Part shown: positions 21,055 through 32,828 of the stretch, in pieces | How the letters are laid out: each line of letters opens with the position of its first letter | Numbering within the stretch: position 1 is the stretch's first letter | Assembly (NCBI GenBank): GCA_963995525.1 | Contig: OZ023209.1 | Coordinates: 31,663,135 to 31,727,134, forward strand | Reading direction: 5' to 3' | DNA: 64,000 nucleotides | Origin: Escarpia spicata | Lineage: Eukaryota > Annelida > Polychaeta > Sabellida > Siboglinidae | Notes under the pieces: generated by a model | Databases searched by the model: none | Told to the model about the DNA's origin: nothing | What the model saw: the letters and a program-made list of their open reading frames with translations, nothing else | Position numbers and translations under genes: made by a program

Positions 21055-24000
21055 ATGTTGCAGATTTGCAAAGCATACTCCACAACGATGGCAAAACTGA
21101 AGCCCTTCTTCATAATAACGTTGGTTTTCTTCTGTCACACCACGTGGTTCACGGGCACAGCTGAGCGTGCGCCTGCAGGTGTGTAATATGTATAATGTTT
21201 TGATGGCGCCGCATCTTCAATATATGTTGTACTACGTAATGCGTAGGCCTAATGGCCAACAGTGACCTAATTCCGCTAAGTAGTAAAATGTAATAGGGTC
21301 TATTAAAACGATGACATAGGCCTGTATAGGAAATAAACTATGTTTTGGTTATCTATTCACGTTATTTTCAGTGATACGGTCGTTCCTTCTAGGTTTTGTA
21401 TGGTGTCTCGCTAAAATAAACATGACTTTAATAACTAGTGTTCCTGGAGTGGAGCAGGTTCAAAGGAGAGATCAAATTGCCAACGGGGCCATGGGCCAAT
21501 GATCCCCTCCTGTATATACGCCACTGATTACGGCCTACATCGACATTTGTTGCAATTCTTACCTATACAACAGATTTAAACCCAACGTGTTAAAGGTCGA
21601 TTTTCATAAACAGTACTTTAGTCTGAATATAATACCTGACACAGATCTCAATATTGATATTGCATGTTGTAGACGATCGGAAGGTATTTTGCTACTACAG
21701 CACGTCTGCTCAGAATAGGCAAGGCCTCGGAAAGTTCGTTCCGGAAAACATTGACCCTTACCTTTGCACTCATGTAATCTTTGCCTTCGCCAAAGTTATG
21801 GAAAAGGGAAATTTGAAACCGAGTAACTGGAACGACCTGCCTACTGGCGATAGCGATGGTGAGTATTTAGGTTATATTGGGCATGTTCGCAACAAATTGT
21901 GTGTGTGTGTCTGCGTGCGTGCATGCGCATGTGTAGATCTACGTGCGCGCATCTCCTTTCTCTTGATCCCTTGCGGGATGGATGTCGCATCAATCGGTCT
22001 GTCCCGCTCTTTTAACATACCGCGGATTACCGTGTGATGTCGCCTTGAAATTGTCATCGGGTCTCAGAGAGTCTCGCTCGTACTGGAGGTGATCGCCGTA
22101 TTCTGCAATTTTCTCCCACGCTCGGCTGTTCATTTCTGTCCTTTCGATGTATCTCTGGGTAACGTATCTCCATCTTAATTTCGGTCTTTCCTTTCTCCTT
22201 CTACCAGTCTTCATCTCTCCATCTCCTCTTTTAAATATTTCACACACACTCTCTGTAAGTCCTGCCCACTTCAATCTGTTCCCAACCACTTCCATAAGCG
22301 CGCGTGTGGCAGGGATTAAGCTACACCGTTACCTCCAAGTCAGGTCTGTATGCGCAAACGACTGCGCTGAAGAAGAAGAACCCGAAGCTGCGGGTGCTGC
22401 TTGCGGTCGGTGGATGGGTCGTAGGCTCCGTGCCGTTCATCGCGATCTCGAGCAGCCAGGAGCATCGGTGGCGGTTCGCCGAGAACGTCGTGCGCTACCT
22501 GAGGAAGCACGGCTTCGACGGGGTCGACATGGACTGGGAGTTCCCGGCCACACGCGGCAGTCCGCCGGAGGACAAGTTCCGCTTCACAGCCCTGCTCAAG
22601 GTGAGGATGTTGTAAGAATGGAATGTTCCTTAATATTAGCGTCTGTATTATGAACCCATAAGCCAAAGCAAAATCTAACTTGTATGATTGATTTATTGTA
22701 ATTTTTTCCAATTAACAAAATATACACTAATCCAGAGGCGAAAATGCGTTTTTGTCGAGTTTATTCTGGACAATTGGTGGATCCATCACGTGACCTAGCA
22801 ACAAGGTCCGTCAAGCTTACAGAATGGCTGATACACACGTGAGTCAGTGAGACATTTCATCGTATATTAATTTTTGTTGAAATTCTGGTCCCAAATATTT
22901 TTTTCTTTGCCTAAAACACAGGACAAAATTAATTAAGCAAAAACTGTACGCGGCAAAGATTAATCTAGCAAATGCCTCTCTCCTATAGTAGTATATTGCA
23001 CAGTATTAGACGTTGGCACTATGCGTTGTTGGTAACGCAAAGCTTCTTGGAAGTCACGTGCATAATCTTGACTGTGAATTTGTCATGTCAATTTCTGCGT
23101 CCGTCAATGGACGGATACAGAAACTGACATCAGAATCAAAGGCATAAGCACACACATCGTACAGTGTGTTGTGAAACATTTCTTTCCGCTAGGAGTTGCA
23201 AGACGCGTTTCGGGACGAGGCTCGACAGACAACCAATGAAAAACTTATACTGACAGTGGCGGCAGCTGGCGGATCGTATTTCATCAAGAAGGCTTACGAA
23301 ACTGCGGAGATACCAAAGTAAACCAGAGCTGTTACTTGGCAGAATTGTAGTACATTTACTGTTTTTTTCTGTCCCACTTTTTACAAAGAAATTGAATATT
23401 TCCCAAACATAACGAAAGACGAACTACGCGCATTGAAATTATGTTTCACTCACCATTAGTAAATGCACATTAGTAATCGCTGAAACAGCAGTAAACTCAC
23501 TTATTTTTGCCTAAGGATAATTACATCTATAAAATTCCAAGAAATTAAGAGTTTTACAATTGAGAAAGACCTATGGTCATCCTTTCTTTTGGCCTTTTTT
23601 TAACAACTTGTCACCAACACGGCACCATCTTTCGTCTGACTCAGCCATGTGGTCTTGTTGCAGATACGTCGACTTTCTGCTCGTGATGACTTACAACTAC
23701 CACGGTAGTTGGAACAAGTTCGTTGGCCACCACAGCGCGTTACATCCGCGCTCGGACGAGACCGGAAGTGAACGAGAATGGAACCAGGTACGCACTGGAC
23801 CTATTCATGTAACATGTGTCAAGTGTCTTCAGGTATTATATGTCTGGACTGACAAATTCAACTCGATTAGCAGTTTAGTTGAACGCGCGTCGTTGAAGTT
23901 CCAGATGGCGAATGCGTTTAGTGCAAGACATCATGGAATAGTTGTCGATAGAATTTTCGTGTATTGCGTGTGATCTGTTGTTCCATGCATGTTTTTGAAG

Positions 24001-27000
24001 TTGCTGCACACTGTTCGTCGATAAATATTACGTGATGTGGTACCAAGTATGCCATTCTTCTTTACGTTGTTGCTACGTTGCTGAATTCACAATGTATTTG
24101 AACACGGTAAGCTGTTACCAGTACTGACGTATTTTATATTATCAATTGACGATACTATGATAAAGGTGTGCACTCGGAGCACTCCCTGACGTCCCCTCTT
24201 TGTTTCACAGGCATGGACGATCGATTTCTGGTTGAGAGCGGGGGCACCGAAGGAAAAACTGATTGTAGGAATACCGACGTACGGCATGAGCTTCACGCTC
24301 GAAGACCCGGCCAAGCATGACATGAAGGCACCGGCCACTGGTGGGGGGAAACGGGGGCAGTACACACAGGAAGAGGGAACGCTCGCCTATTTCGAGGTAG
24401 AAGGAGACAATGTTGTTGGACAGTTTAATAACTCACACATAAATAATACAAGTAACACATGATTGTTATTTTGTGAAAGGGCATCCGCTAAACATTAACG
24501 TGAGCAGCACTATCAGAGTATTTAGGCCACGCCAGGTCACTATCAGAGTATTTAGGCCACGCCAGGTCACTATCAGAGTATTTAGGCCACGCCAGGTCAC
24601 TATCAGAGTATTTAGGCCACGCCAGGTCACTATCAGAGTATTTAGGCCACGTCAGGTCACTGTGATAAAAGCCACTTGTACTTTTGTTTTAATTTAATAA
24701 ACCTTTCTTTATTGTTCGAGGACACGTTCTTTAATCGTATAAAAATGTGCCAATTTGGATATCCACATTTTCTTCATAAGTGTGTACAATACGTTTAACT
24801 CCATGTAGAACGAAGGCATCATTCGTTTGGTGATAGAGGCACCAATTTTCCAGATTATTTTTCTCGAATGCATAGAAAAATATTCAACTCTCACGGGCTA
24901 CTATTTTTAAATGAAACATCCCGTTTTTCTGTCAAATTTTGCGAAACAAATTCTACGTCTGGAGAATACCTGTGTCCTCGTGGGATTTAGTCCAATCGCC
25001 CCACAAGGGAGATATAGTGATTGTTTCAATTGTTTTATAATAAAGAAGATGGAAAATAAAAATGTTATTCTAATTAATGTTTACGGTATTGCCGTTGTTT
25101 CATGTGTTATTGCAATCACCCAATTTCATATTTAACAGAGAGGTCTCCATGGCGGTGTAGTTTCCTCATATGTGTAATCTTGTGTCCTATTTGTGCAGAT
25201 ATGTGAGAACTTACGCAATGGTTGGCGACGTGTTTGGAGCGAGGAGCAGAAAATACCTTACGCCTTCAGCGGCGACCAGTGGGTCGGCTACGACGACGTA
25301 GACAGCGTCACCGCCAAGGTACGCGGGGCAAAGGAGTGGAGGGGGCAGATGCGGATGGTCCGCGGGGCATGAAAGGTATTCAGGTGGATTTGTGCAGCTA
25401 TGATCGGCAGCAGTGCGTGAATGAAGGGAAGAGCACCAGTGTGCATAGCAATGACAATGATTACAGTTTAAATGTTCATGTAGTGTTTGTGTAAAATATA
25501 TAGAATTATAAATGTTACATTTTATTTTTAATGTCAAGCATTTTGTGGAACTTCACAATACCTTAAAATGTACGTGTCATTCCCTCGCAAATTCCCCATG
25601 TGCGTGCATAGGCCCTGGTCTGTTGTCAATGAGAGATTCAAAAGGCAGCATTTGTATGTGACTGATCTAAACAAAAAACAGACCGCTATAGTAGGCCTTA
25701 TGATCTCTCTGGCATAACTCTCTCTTTCTGGCGGCGCCAGGCAAGCTACGTGCGTCAACTCGATCTGGCAGGCGCCTTCATTTGGTCCGTCGAGCTCGAC
25801 GATTTCGCCGGCGTCTGTAACCAAGGTAAATACCCACTGTTGTCAACCATCGCCCGGATCCTGCGTTCGGACGACGAAAGAAATCCGAGTGGTTTCGACG
25901 GCGGGTATTCGCGATACGGCAGCAACCGAAATGCAGCCCGCGGTGCGAGACGGTACGACAGTTCTCCCCCTGGAACGTCGTCGCCGTTGAGCCTGTCTCG
26001 CGGGCGTGGCGAGGCGAGACGTGGCTTCTCGCCAAACATCGACGAGCACAGCAGGTCGCACAACTTCAGGAGCTACGAGAAAGCTTCTGAATACGGCGAT
26101 CACCTCCACTTCGGGCGAGACTCACTGAGACCCGATGACAGTTTCAAGGCGACATCACACGGTGATCCGCGGTATGCGGCCTTGGGAAACAAGTACATAC
26201 ACACGTCGCGCTCGGACTACGGAGATACCGTCGTAAAACACCAAGGTTCGCATCTCGAGGCTGCGGGGAGCACAACGCGTCGCGCCGGGGCATCAAGGTA
26301 CTTGGTTAACTCTTGTAATTTACTCTGTCTTCAAGAAATGTTCTTATACAGCGCAGTATCCAGTCATTGGGAATGCTCAATGCGCCTATCAGTTTACTCC
26401 CCGGCAGACGTGATCAATCGAACACCATCACAACTTCTCTGGGAAGCATTAGCCACGCTGCAATTAATGCTCGAAGACTATTCGTGCACAAATACCCATC
26501 ACTCTCAATAGCCAGGTACTGATTCTTACAGCTGAGTTAACTCAGTCTTAATGCTAGATCAGAGCAGTAAAAAGTGAGCATTACATTTTAATGACTGATT
26601 AATATTCATAATCGCATGTTTGTCAAGTCAGCGAACTAAGTGACTTTTACTTTAGATAACGTCGCAGAATGGTCAGCAGCGTTTTGAACAGTTTGGGCTG
26701 AAGTTGTACAATATTCCGTTACCAAATGTCATTCCTCAAAATTGGGAAAGGATGGTCTTCATACAAGCTAGGCCATGTACTTACGATGTGGTGTATGGAT
26801 ACCGCCGACACACCCCATAGTAAGTACGTGGCCTAGCTTGTGTGAAGGCCATACTTTCCCCATTTTGAGGTATGACATTGCACGGTACGTATCGGCGATA
26901 TCCATACCCATAACACCTGCAGTAATCGTTTCTTCGACGTTGTCGCCAGGTATTATGAAGACAGACGGCGGGACATGCGACATTACGAGGACGACAGTGT

Positions 27001-28446
27001 TGGAGTAAACGACAGGTGGGGACAGGACAACAGAAAGAATGCAGTCGACAGATGGGGAGCCAAAAAAAATCAAGTGCCTTCAATGGCGTCACATCCAACA
27101 CAGTCTTCCGACTTCCGTCACCAAGAGTCAAGGTCAGACGACAGAACTGCTGCTGTGAACAGCAGGCACTACAGGCACCAAGGTGATTATTTAGTTAATT
27201 AAAGCTGGCATTCAGTTCCTAGTTTTTTATTTAATAATTAATATAATGTTCTTAAGATTATAATAAATATGTTGAAAGTATATTGTCCGCAAAATTGTAT
27301 TTATTAAACTCAGAAAATGTTCGCAATTTGAATGTTTCGACCCCGCAGCATGTTGAAATAGTAAACAAAACATCCAGTTTCAAAACAAGCTGTATTGCCA
27401 ATATTGCCAAAGCAGACTGAGTTAACAATTAAAATAACCTTTGATGTTCGAAGACTTCCAATGTTCCTACATTCAACATGACTGTTAAGAATTATTATGC
27501 TGGCCAATTCCGGGTACAGGAACAGACTGCCTCCCTTTAATATATTTGTTGACAAATACTCGCAGTAGATTTTATCTTGACCTAACGTACACTGGCGTTC
27601 TTCTGGTTATTGCTGTGTGAAGCGTATGTGAGCTCTCCAAACAGTAATTTGAGTTACCAGGCTTTCTTGTTTCTCTCTGTTCCTATACTCCCAAAGACAC
27701 TAGTACAATATGGCTGATAACTGATTCAGCAACTGGCCGAAAGGGCAGCCGTTCTCGGAAGGTACAATTTCCAAATATATAGCAGTGTTTATGGTATGCT
27801 TTCCACTATGCGCCTTGATAGTATTGGTGTCCCATTAATTCGCATTGATCCACCGGCAACCATGTATTTACCGTTATTGCCTAGTAGTGGCTACCCCACG
27901 CCCATAAAACCAAGAATAGTGTGCTAGGTAAAAAAAATAACACATATCAGCAAGAACTAAATATATATCCTAGTCTAGTGCAAAATAGAAACATGACATC
28001 CTCAATGAAGAAGGATTTGTTATGGCTTATACATATATTACAATTTGTTTTCCAAATAAGTTCAAAGAAGAAACATACAACACAGGTCATAGTTTGGGTT
28101 TTAGGTAATTTACAATATAATTTACCAGCCAGTTGACGCTATCTAATATTAGTTTTCCCTTATCTTATACCATATAACACTATTGTAGTATGGCCGGAGT
28201 CTGTGGTAAGTGTGTGGTGTTACCTGTGTTCTAGTTAACATGAGAATGTTTACAGATATGTATTCTTATTCAGGATTCCATTGCACGAACCCCGGACTGT
28301 ACGCGGACTCTTCGTCTTGTGCCGCCTATTTCATTTGTGTACGACACGGCGGTCGCTGGTTCAACTTCCGACTGCGCTGCCCCAACGGATTTGCCTACAA
28401 GTCGACTACTTCCGGTTGTGGTCGTGACGTCACATGTATTCACTAG
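21055..28446 (+). CDS. secreted GH18 chitinase with C-terminal CBM14
   Basis: Ten exons: 21055-21178, 21673-21862 (or 21858), 22321 (or 22313)-22600, 23193-23317, 23664-23787, 24211-24396, 25199-25318, 25741-26297, 26950-27182 and 28274-28446, about 703 residues. Exon 1 is a signal peptide (KLKPFFIITLVFFC). GH18 landmarks follow: FCYYSTSAQNRQGLGKF, LLAVGGW, the catalytic FDGVDMDWEFP with the acid/base Glu, MTYNYHGSW, VGIPTYGMSF and GAFIWSVELDDF. Exons 8-9 encode an Arg/Ser/Asp-rich linker of about 230 residues, and exon 10 a six-cysteine chitin-binding domain (HCTNPGLYADSSSC to CGRDVTC). The enzyme should hydrolyse chitin outside the cell. The exon 2/3 join is the weak point: the strongest donor (21858) and acceptor (22313) do not match in phase, whereas 21862 with 22321 restores the frame. 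Part of the linker (26071-26180) resembles a LINE-associated sequence in intron 2. Confidence 0.88.
21995..22297 (-). mobile_element. RTE-type LINE tail fused to a chitinase-linker-like segment
   Basis: On the minus strand in chitinase intron 2 the frame reads VGNRLKWAGLTESV and RRKERPKLRWRYVTQRYIE, as in RTE ORF2 C-termini, then runs on as EYGDHLQYERDSLRPDD and FKATSHGNPRY. The latter part matches the chitinase linker on the plus strand at 26071-26180 (EYGDHLHFGRDSLRPDD, FKATSHGDPRY), about three quarters identical by eye over 32 residues. Either the LINE carried this sequence or a gene fragment was copied here inverted. Confidence 0.6.
24509..24660 (+). repeat. 30-bp tandem repeat, five copies
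   Basis: Five head-to-tail copies of ACTATCAGAGTATTTAGGCC plus ACGCCAGGTC; only the last differs, by one base. It lies in chitinase intron 6 about 110 bp after the donor. The 30-base period keeps a frame open (RVFRPRQVTI repeated), but the GTAGAA donor and later exons place it in an intron. Confidence 0.95.
26330..26515 (-). mobile_element. SINE 3' part in chitinase intron 8
   Basis: The inverted sequence matches the body and tail of the SINE at 2455-2766 (compare the GGGGAGTAAACTGATAGGCGC block and the tail near 26336). The tRNA head is missing. It makes the reading frame after exon 8 look open beyond the true donor at 26298. Confidence 0.65.
26715..26887. repeat. near-palindromic hairpin, about 73-bp arms
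   Basis: The left arm (about 26715-26787) and right arm (about 26806-26887) are complementary with roughly 85 percent identity by eye and a short loop. Shared core: CAAGCTAGGCCATGTACTTA against its reverse complement. It lies in chitinase intron 9, 60 bp before exon 9. A MITE or an RNA hairpin are both possible. Confidence 0.8.
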
Positions 28447-28551
28447 CCAGCGTAGAAGACAGTGTGTTACAAGTATATTGGGAAGGTTACCGAAAAGTAT
28501 GATATCATTCTATGTATGGTTGAAATTATACTGATTATGTTATATTGAATG

Positions 28552-28557
28552 AATAAA
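28552..28557 (+). terminator. poly(A) signal, chitinase
   Basis: AATAAA 106 bases after the chitinase stop codon, a normal distance for a metazoan poly(A) signal. Confidence 0.65.
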
Positions 28558-28903
28558 ACGGACGTATATGCGTACCCTGGTAATCAACCTGGAGCACAAG
28601 GTACACGGCGGTAATATATGTATAGAACTAGCAACCGCCAGGTTTCAATGAACCAACTGCGGGAATAATGTTTTTTTATAATATTCAATTTAGATGTGAT
28701 AAATGGCGATAGTGTCAACGATCTCCGTAAAGTCATTCTGCAAATAAGCGCAGTAAACTGTAGGCCCTATACAATAAAAATATTGAAACAAGTACAAAAG
28801 TGTCGTATTATCAATTCCAATGACAACGTATAATGAGTGTTTATTTGCCCAATAATTTACCAACGGTGAAACCATAATCATTTATGCGTGTAGTACGTGT
28901 CCC

Positions 28904-28987
28904 ATACTGAGTATCATGGACAGTAGCTGGAACGGAGGCAAAGTTAATACTGAGTATCATGGACAGTAGCTGGAACGGAGGCAAAGC
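28904..28987 (+). repeat. 43-bp tandem duplication
   Basis: Two adjacent copies of a 43-bp unit starting ATACTGAGTATCATGGACAG, almost identical. The duplication is recent. Confidence 0.9.
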
Positions 28988-29054
28988 TGATAATACACAG
29001 GAGGCCCAGCATATAGAATGTAGGGATTATTACACTGTTAGACTTCCTGTTTGG

Positions 29055-29967
29055 TTACAGAAAAAAGTGCAGTATATTCTTGAGAAATTACTTTTTACAA
29101 TAATCACTTGCTCTGACATAAGTGCATTTAAATAGTCAGATTTATAGATGTGATTGTAGAAGCTGTTGACAGTAAAATGGTGATTTTACTAAGCGGATAG
29201 GTATTTGGCAGCAATTTGGCTAGTTGACACTTTAGCCGGATTTACTGCCTGCATCCATTTGTAAATATTGACGGGTGTCATACATACAGACATTTTGTAA
29301 GAGCTAGAAATATTAGATTTTGACTAAACTCGACCAGCATGTCAATGAGATGATGACAAAGGCAGGTGAGAAGTTTAATACATTTTCTAGGTCACGTTTT
29401 CTTACAATCAGACCAGACAAAACGTTAACATGGTCGCCAATGGGAAAACTATCAGTGTGCTGACCCCTGTAATAGAGACAGAGTGTATGTGCCATATCAG
29501 CACGATGCCCGAGGAGAATAAAGGGGTCATGTTCGAAGGGGTCATGTTCTAGTTAGACGAAGAAAAATGCAGTGTATTTTTTAGAAATGATTTTTTTATC
29601 AAATTCACATGCTGTGACATAAGTGCATTTGAGTAGGCAGATTTTCATGTTTGATTGTAGGTGTTGACTATAAAATGGTGAATTTCGAGATGATTTGAAT
29701 AAGTGAAAGGATATTTGGCAGAAATTTGCCTGTGTGATCTGTTTGCGGAGTAATGCTTGCCGGCATTTGTAAATATTGACGGGTGTCACACATACAGGCA
29801 TTTTACGAGAGCTAGAAGTATGCAATTTTGTTTTAATCTATCAGCATGTCAGTGAGATGATGATAACAGCAGGTGAGACGTTTAAGACATTTTATAGGTC
29901 ACGTTTTCTTATAATCAGACAAAACGTTAACATGGTCGCCTATGGGAAAACCAAAAGTGTATTGACC
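29055..29967 (+). repeat. about 500-bp tandem duplication, diverged
   Basis: 29055-29480 and 29555-29967 align along their length. Shared blocks in the same order include GACATAAGTGCATTT, TTGTAAATATTGACGGGTGT, AGCATGTCA-TGAGATGATGA, TAGGTCACGTTTTCTTA and ACGTTAACATGGTCGCC. Divergence is roughly a fifth with small indels. No coding frame is conserved between copies, so it is probably an old tandem duplication of non-coding DNA. Confidence 0.8.
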
Positions 29968-30544
29968 CCAAAAGATGATTATTAAGCAGAATATTGTAGA
30001 TGTTAAATAGTGCAAAGAAAGAAGACGTAACACTGCGAACTGTGAATAAGTTTCCCAATACTGCTGTGACTCCATGTGATTTATGAGAGCATTATACTGT
30101 AATCACATGACGTGATGATTTATGTCAAAATGTTTACATAACAAGAGCTTGTCGTCTACAACATCAGCTGTATTTAGTAAGACATTCTGATTCACCGAAC
30201 GTAATAAACGAGGGGTTGTATTGTACAAATGCATTGAGACAACTATTTTGCCAATACACATTACAAATGAAACGTGAATCGTGTATACACAGTGACATAC
30301 TAATTAACCAGTTATTAACCAGTTGTACGATGAAACGATTGAACTGGATAATTTTTTACTATTTAACAAGATTTAACAAGGTTGCCACGCAAAGCTACAA
30401 TATCCAAATGGCACGTGGACAAGGAAGCACTGGCTTATTTTGAGTCCAACTATTTTTACAATTACATATAACCCACCCGTATAATATATTTTTCAATTCT
30501 GTATTTAAATTCACACTGTTAGAATCAACACAATGAGGGGCGGG

Positions 30545-30740
30545 TCCCGAGAGAGAAGTCTAGGGGGACCCAAGCCCTCCAATTGCACCCCCTTAAGGCT
30601 CGCCAAAAACCTCAACTGGCGGCCGAATCAAATTCACATTGGCTGGGCTGAGCCGGAGCTTCAGCTCGACTCAGCTGTCGGATCCTGCTGAAATCGAAAA
30701 ACGGGGTAGGAGTGGGTTTGCTGTTACATGTTCGCCATAG
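30545..30740 (+). repeat. dispersed repeat copy
   Basis: Contains CCTCCAATTGCACC, AGGCTCGCCAAAAACCTC, ACTGGCGGCCGAATCAAATT and CACATTGGCTGGGCTGAG. The same blocks recur at 60185-60370 and, inverted, at 36605-36780, with shorter matches at 925-2075. Non-coding; probably a non-autonomous transposon or a LINE UTR. Confidence 0.7.
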
Positions 30741-31179
30741 TTTCTGCACCACTCAAATGTCGTCACTCCGCCGTCGGAGCATGCCATTGGATCGGAAGAC
30801 GAGGAGGTGCTACTGAATTTTTTCGGCGACGTTCACAATTTCAGAAGGTTTACAGGGGACACGCAACGGGGTACATTCATAAGATCTACGCCTCTGGGGG
30901 TACTCCACTCTAGCGCAGGCATAGCCCAGGCCCCCGAATCCGCTTATATAACAATCATCTTATAATATTTTCCAGTCGCATGTGTGCGTTTGTGTCACAC
31001 ACACACAAGTGATGTTTAGGTCGTATACCTCGTCGTGATCCTCCAGCTCCTATGATGCATTCATGTGTAAAGACGGTGGCGTATCCAGGATTTTTCTTTG
31101 GGGAGACATTTGAACCTAATTTGCATAAATAAACAACTCTCATTTGAGAATGTAACCGACTACTCAGCTACACAAATTT

Positions 31180-32765
31180 AATATAATAATAATAAATAAC
31201 TTCTTACGCGCCAATATCTTCAGACAATCCGAGCTCAGTGGCGCACCAAAACCAAAGGATTAAGCATTCTCATACTCGTGTGATAGGCGAAAGTCGTCAA
31301 CAAATGGATGGATGTGCTAGAAAGCTAGGGAGGATAAGCGATATTGAAAATATAGGTTTTGAGGTGACGACGAAATGTAACAATATTTTCTGCTGATTTA
31401 ACATTAACGGGAAGCGAATTCCATATAGTTGGCGTGGCAACTGAAAAAGCTTGAGTTCCAGCCTTTGTCTTAACTCTGGGAACAGATAGCAACTTCGAAC
31501 TAGACGACCGAAGTTGTCTGGCTTGTCTAGCAATGTGAATATTGAGTGTAAATAACTAGGTTGTTTGGATGAAAGGGCTTGGTAGGTGATTGTGCAGATC
31601 TTAAACATAATGCGATATCGCACGGGGAGTCAATGCAGTGATTTTTAGAAGTGGCACTGAGCGGGAGAATCGAGGGGATTGTGTGACTACCCTTGCTAAA
31701 CAATTTTGGACGCGTTGTAGTTTCGCAATATCCTTGATAGCAATATTATGAAGGAGGGAATTGCAATAATCTAGTCTGCTGCTAACAAGAGCTGTTGCGA
31801 TAGTCTTAGCGACAGAAAGCGACATATGTCGGCGAATGCGGCGAAGATCACGGATATGATAAAAACAGCAACGGCACGTTTGGGATATGTGTTGTCTGAA
31901 ATTGAAGTCGCAATCAAAGACCACTCCTAGATTCCGTACTGATGCTGCTGGTGTAATATTTTGACTCAGGATGCATGTTGGAAAAAAAGTTATTAAGTTT
32001 ACCTCGCTGCATTGGAGTACCAATGATGAGGAATTCAGTTTTGTCTGCATTTAACTTTAATTTGCTATCGGTCATCCATGAGAAAACATCTTGGAGACAA
32101 TCGTTGAGTCGGTTTAGAGAGTGACTTGTATCGGGCGTGGCCAAGGAAATGTAGATATGTGTGTCATCTGCATAAAGGTGATGATCCAAGTTATGACTTT
32201 GGATTACAGAGCTGAGTGGCGTAGTGTAGAGAGCGAAAAGCAAAGGCCCAAGAGCGGAACCCTGGGGAATGCCACATGAAGTGGGGAGTGAGGTTGAAAA
32301 GTAATTATCTATCTTTATACATTGATGTCTATTGGTTAGATATGAAGAAAACCAGGTCAGAGCTGTGCCAGATATGCCATACCACATTGATAAACGTTTG
32401 ACAAGAGTGTTGTGATCAATGGTATCAAAGCCGGCAGACAGATCAAGCAAGGTAAGTGCAGTTACTTTGCCTTGATCAATGTTTAATATAACATCATTGT
32501 GTACTTTTAGGAGAGCAGTCTCTGTAGAATTAAATTGTTTGTATGCTGATTGGAGCACACTGGATAAACAAGTTGAGCTGATATGACACCTTAGACGGCT
32601 TGCTACGACTTTCTCAAGTATCTTAGAAATAAAGCTAAGATTATAAATTGGCCTATAATTTTTGAAATCATCTTTTGGCAGAGAAGTCTTCTTGAGAACA
32701 TGATGTACATGTGCGTGTTTAAAATCATCTGGGAATTTACCCGAACTCATAATATGTGCAATATA
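31180..32765 (-). mobile_element. L2-type LINE, 5' truncated, frameshifted
   Basis: Minus-strand frames give NYRPIYNLSFISKILEKVV, LLDLSAGFDTIDHNTLV, SCGIPQGSALGPLLFALY, the catalytic YADD near 32180 and LKLNADKTEFLIIGT, then after a frameshift near 31930-32050 ASVRNLGVVFDCDF and FYHIRDLRRIRRHMS. The 3' end is a short (ATT)n tail near 31180-31195. This is the ORF2 of an L2/CR1-clade element, fuller than its relative at 7854-9480. It lacks the endonuclease and N-terminal region, and the frameshift makes it inactive. A hAT fragment lies immediately upstream. Confidence 0.88.
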
Positions 32766-32828
32766 ATCATATCATAATATTATCAGATGTTGAAAGTTAG
32801 TCGACGTGCACTAGTGGCAACAAAATTG

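Larger units (their letters stand above)
28447..31179. other. intergenic stretch with tandem duplications
   Basis: No gene is recognised. Contents are a 43-bp tandem duplication, a roughly 500-bp diverged tandem duplication and a dispersed-repeat copy (30545-30740), listed separately. The 31070-31100 part (GTGGCGTATCCAGGATTT) looks like another retroelement edge. Confidence 0.6.

Noticed and set aside
21990..22295. Independent gene on the minus strand in chitinase intron 2
   Set aside because: The N-terminal half is an RTE LINE tail and the rest duplicates the chitinase linker; no start or further exons.
24473..24697. Protein with RVFRPRQVTI repeats
   Set aside because: The repeat lies after a consensus donor inside a chitinase intron; nothing supports translation.
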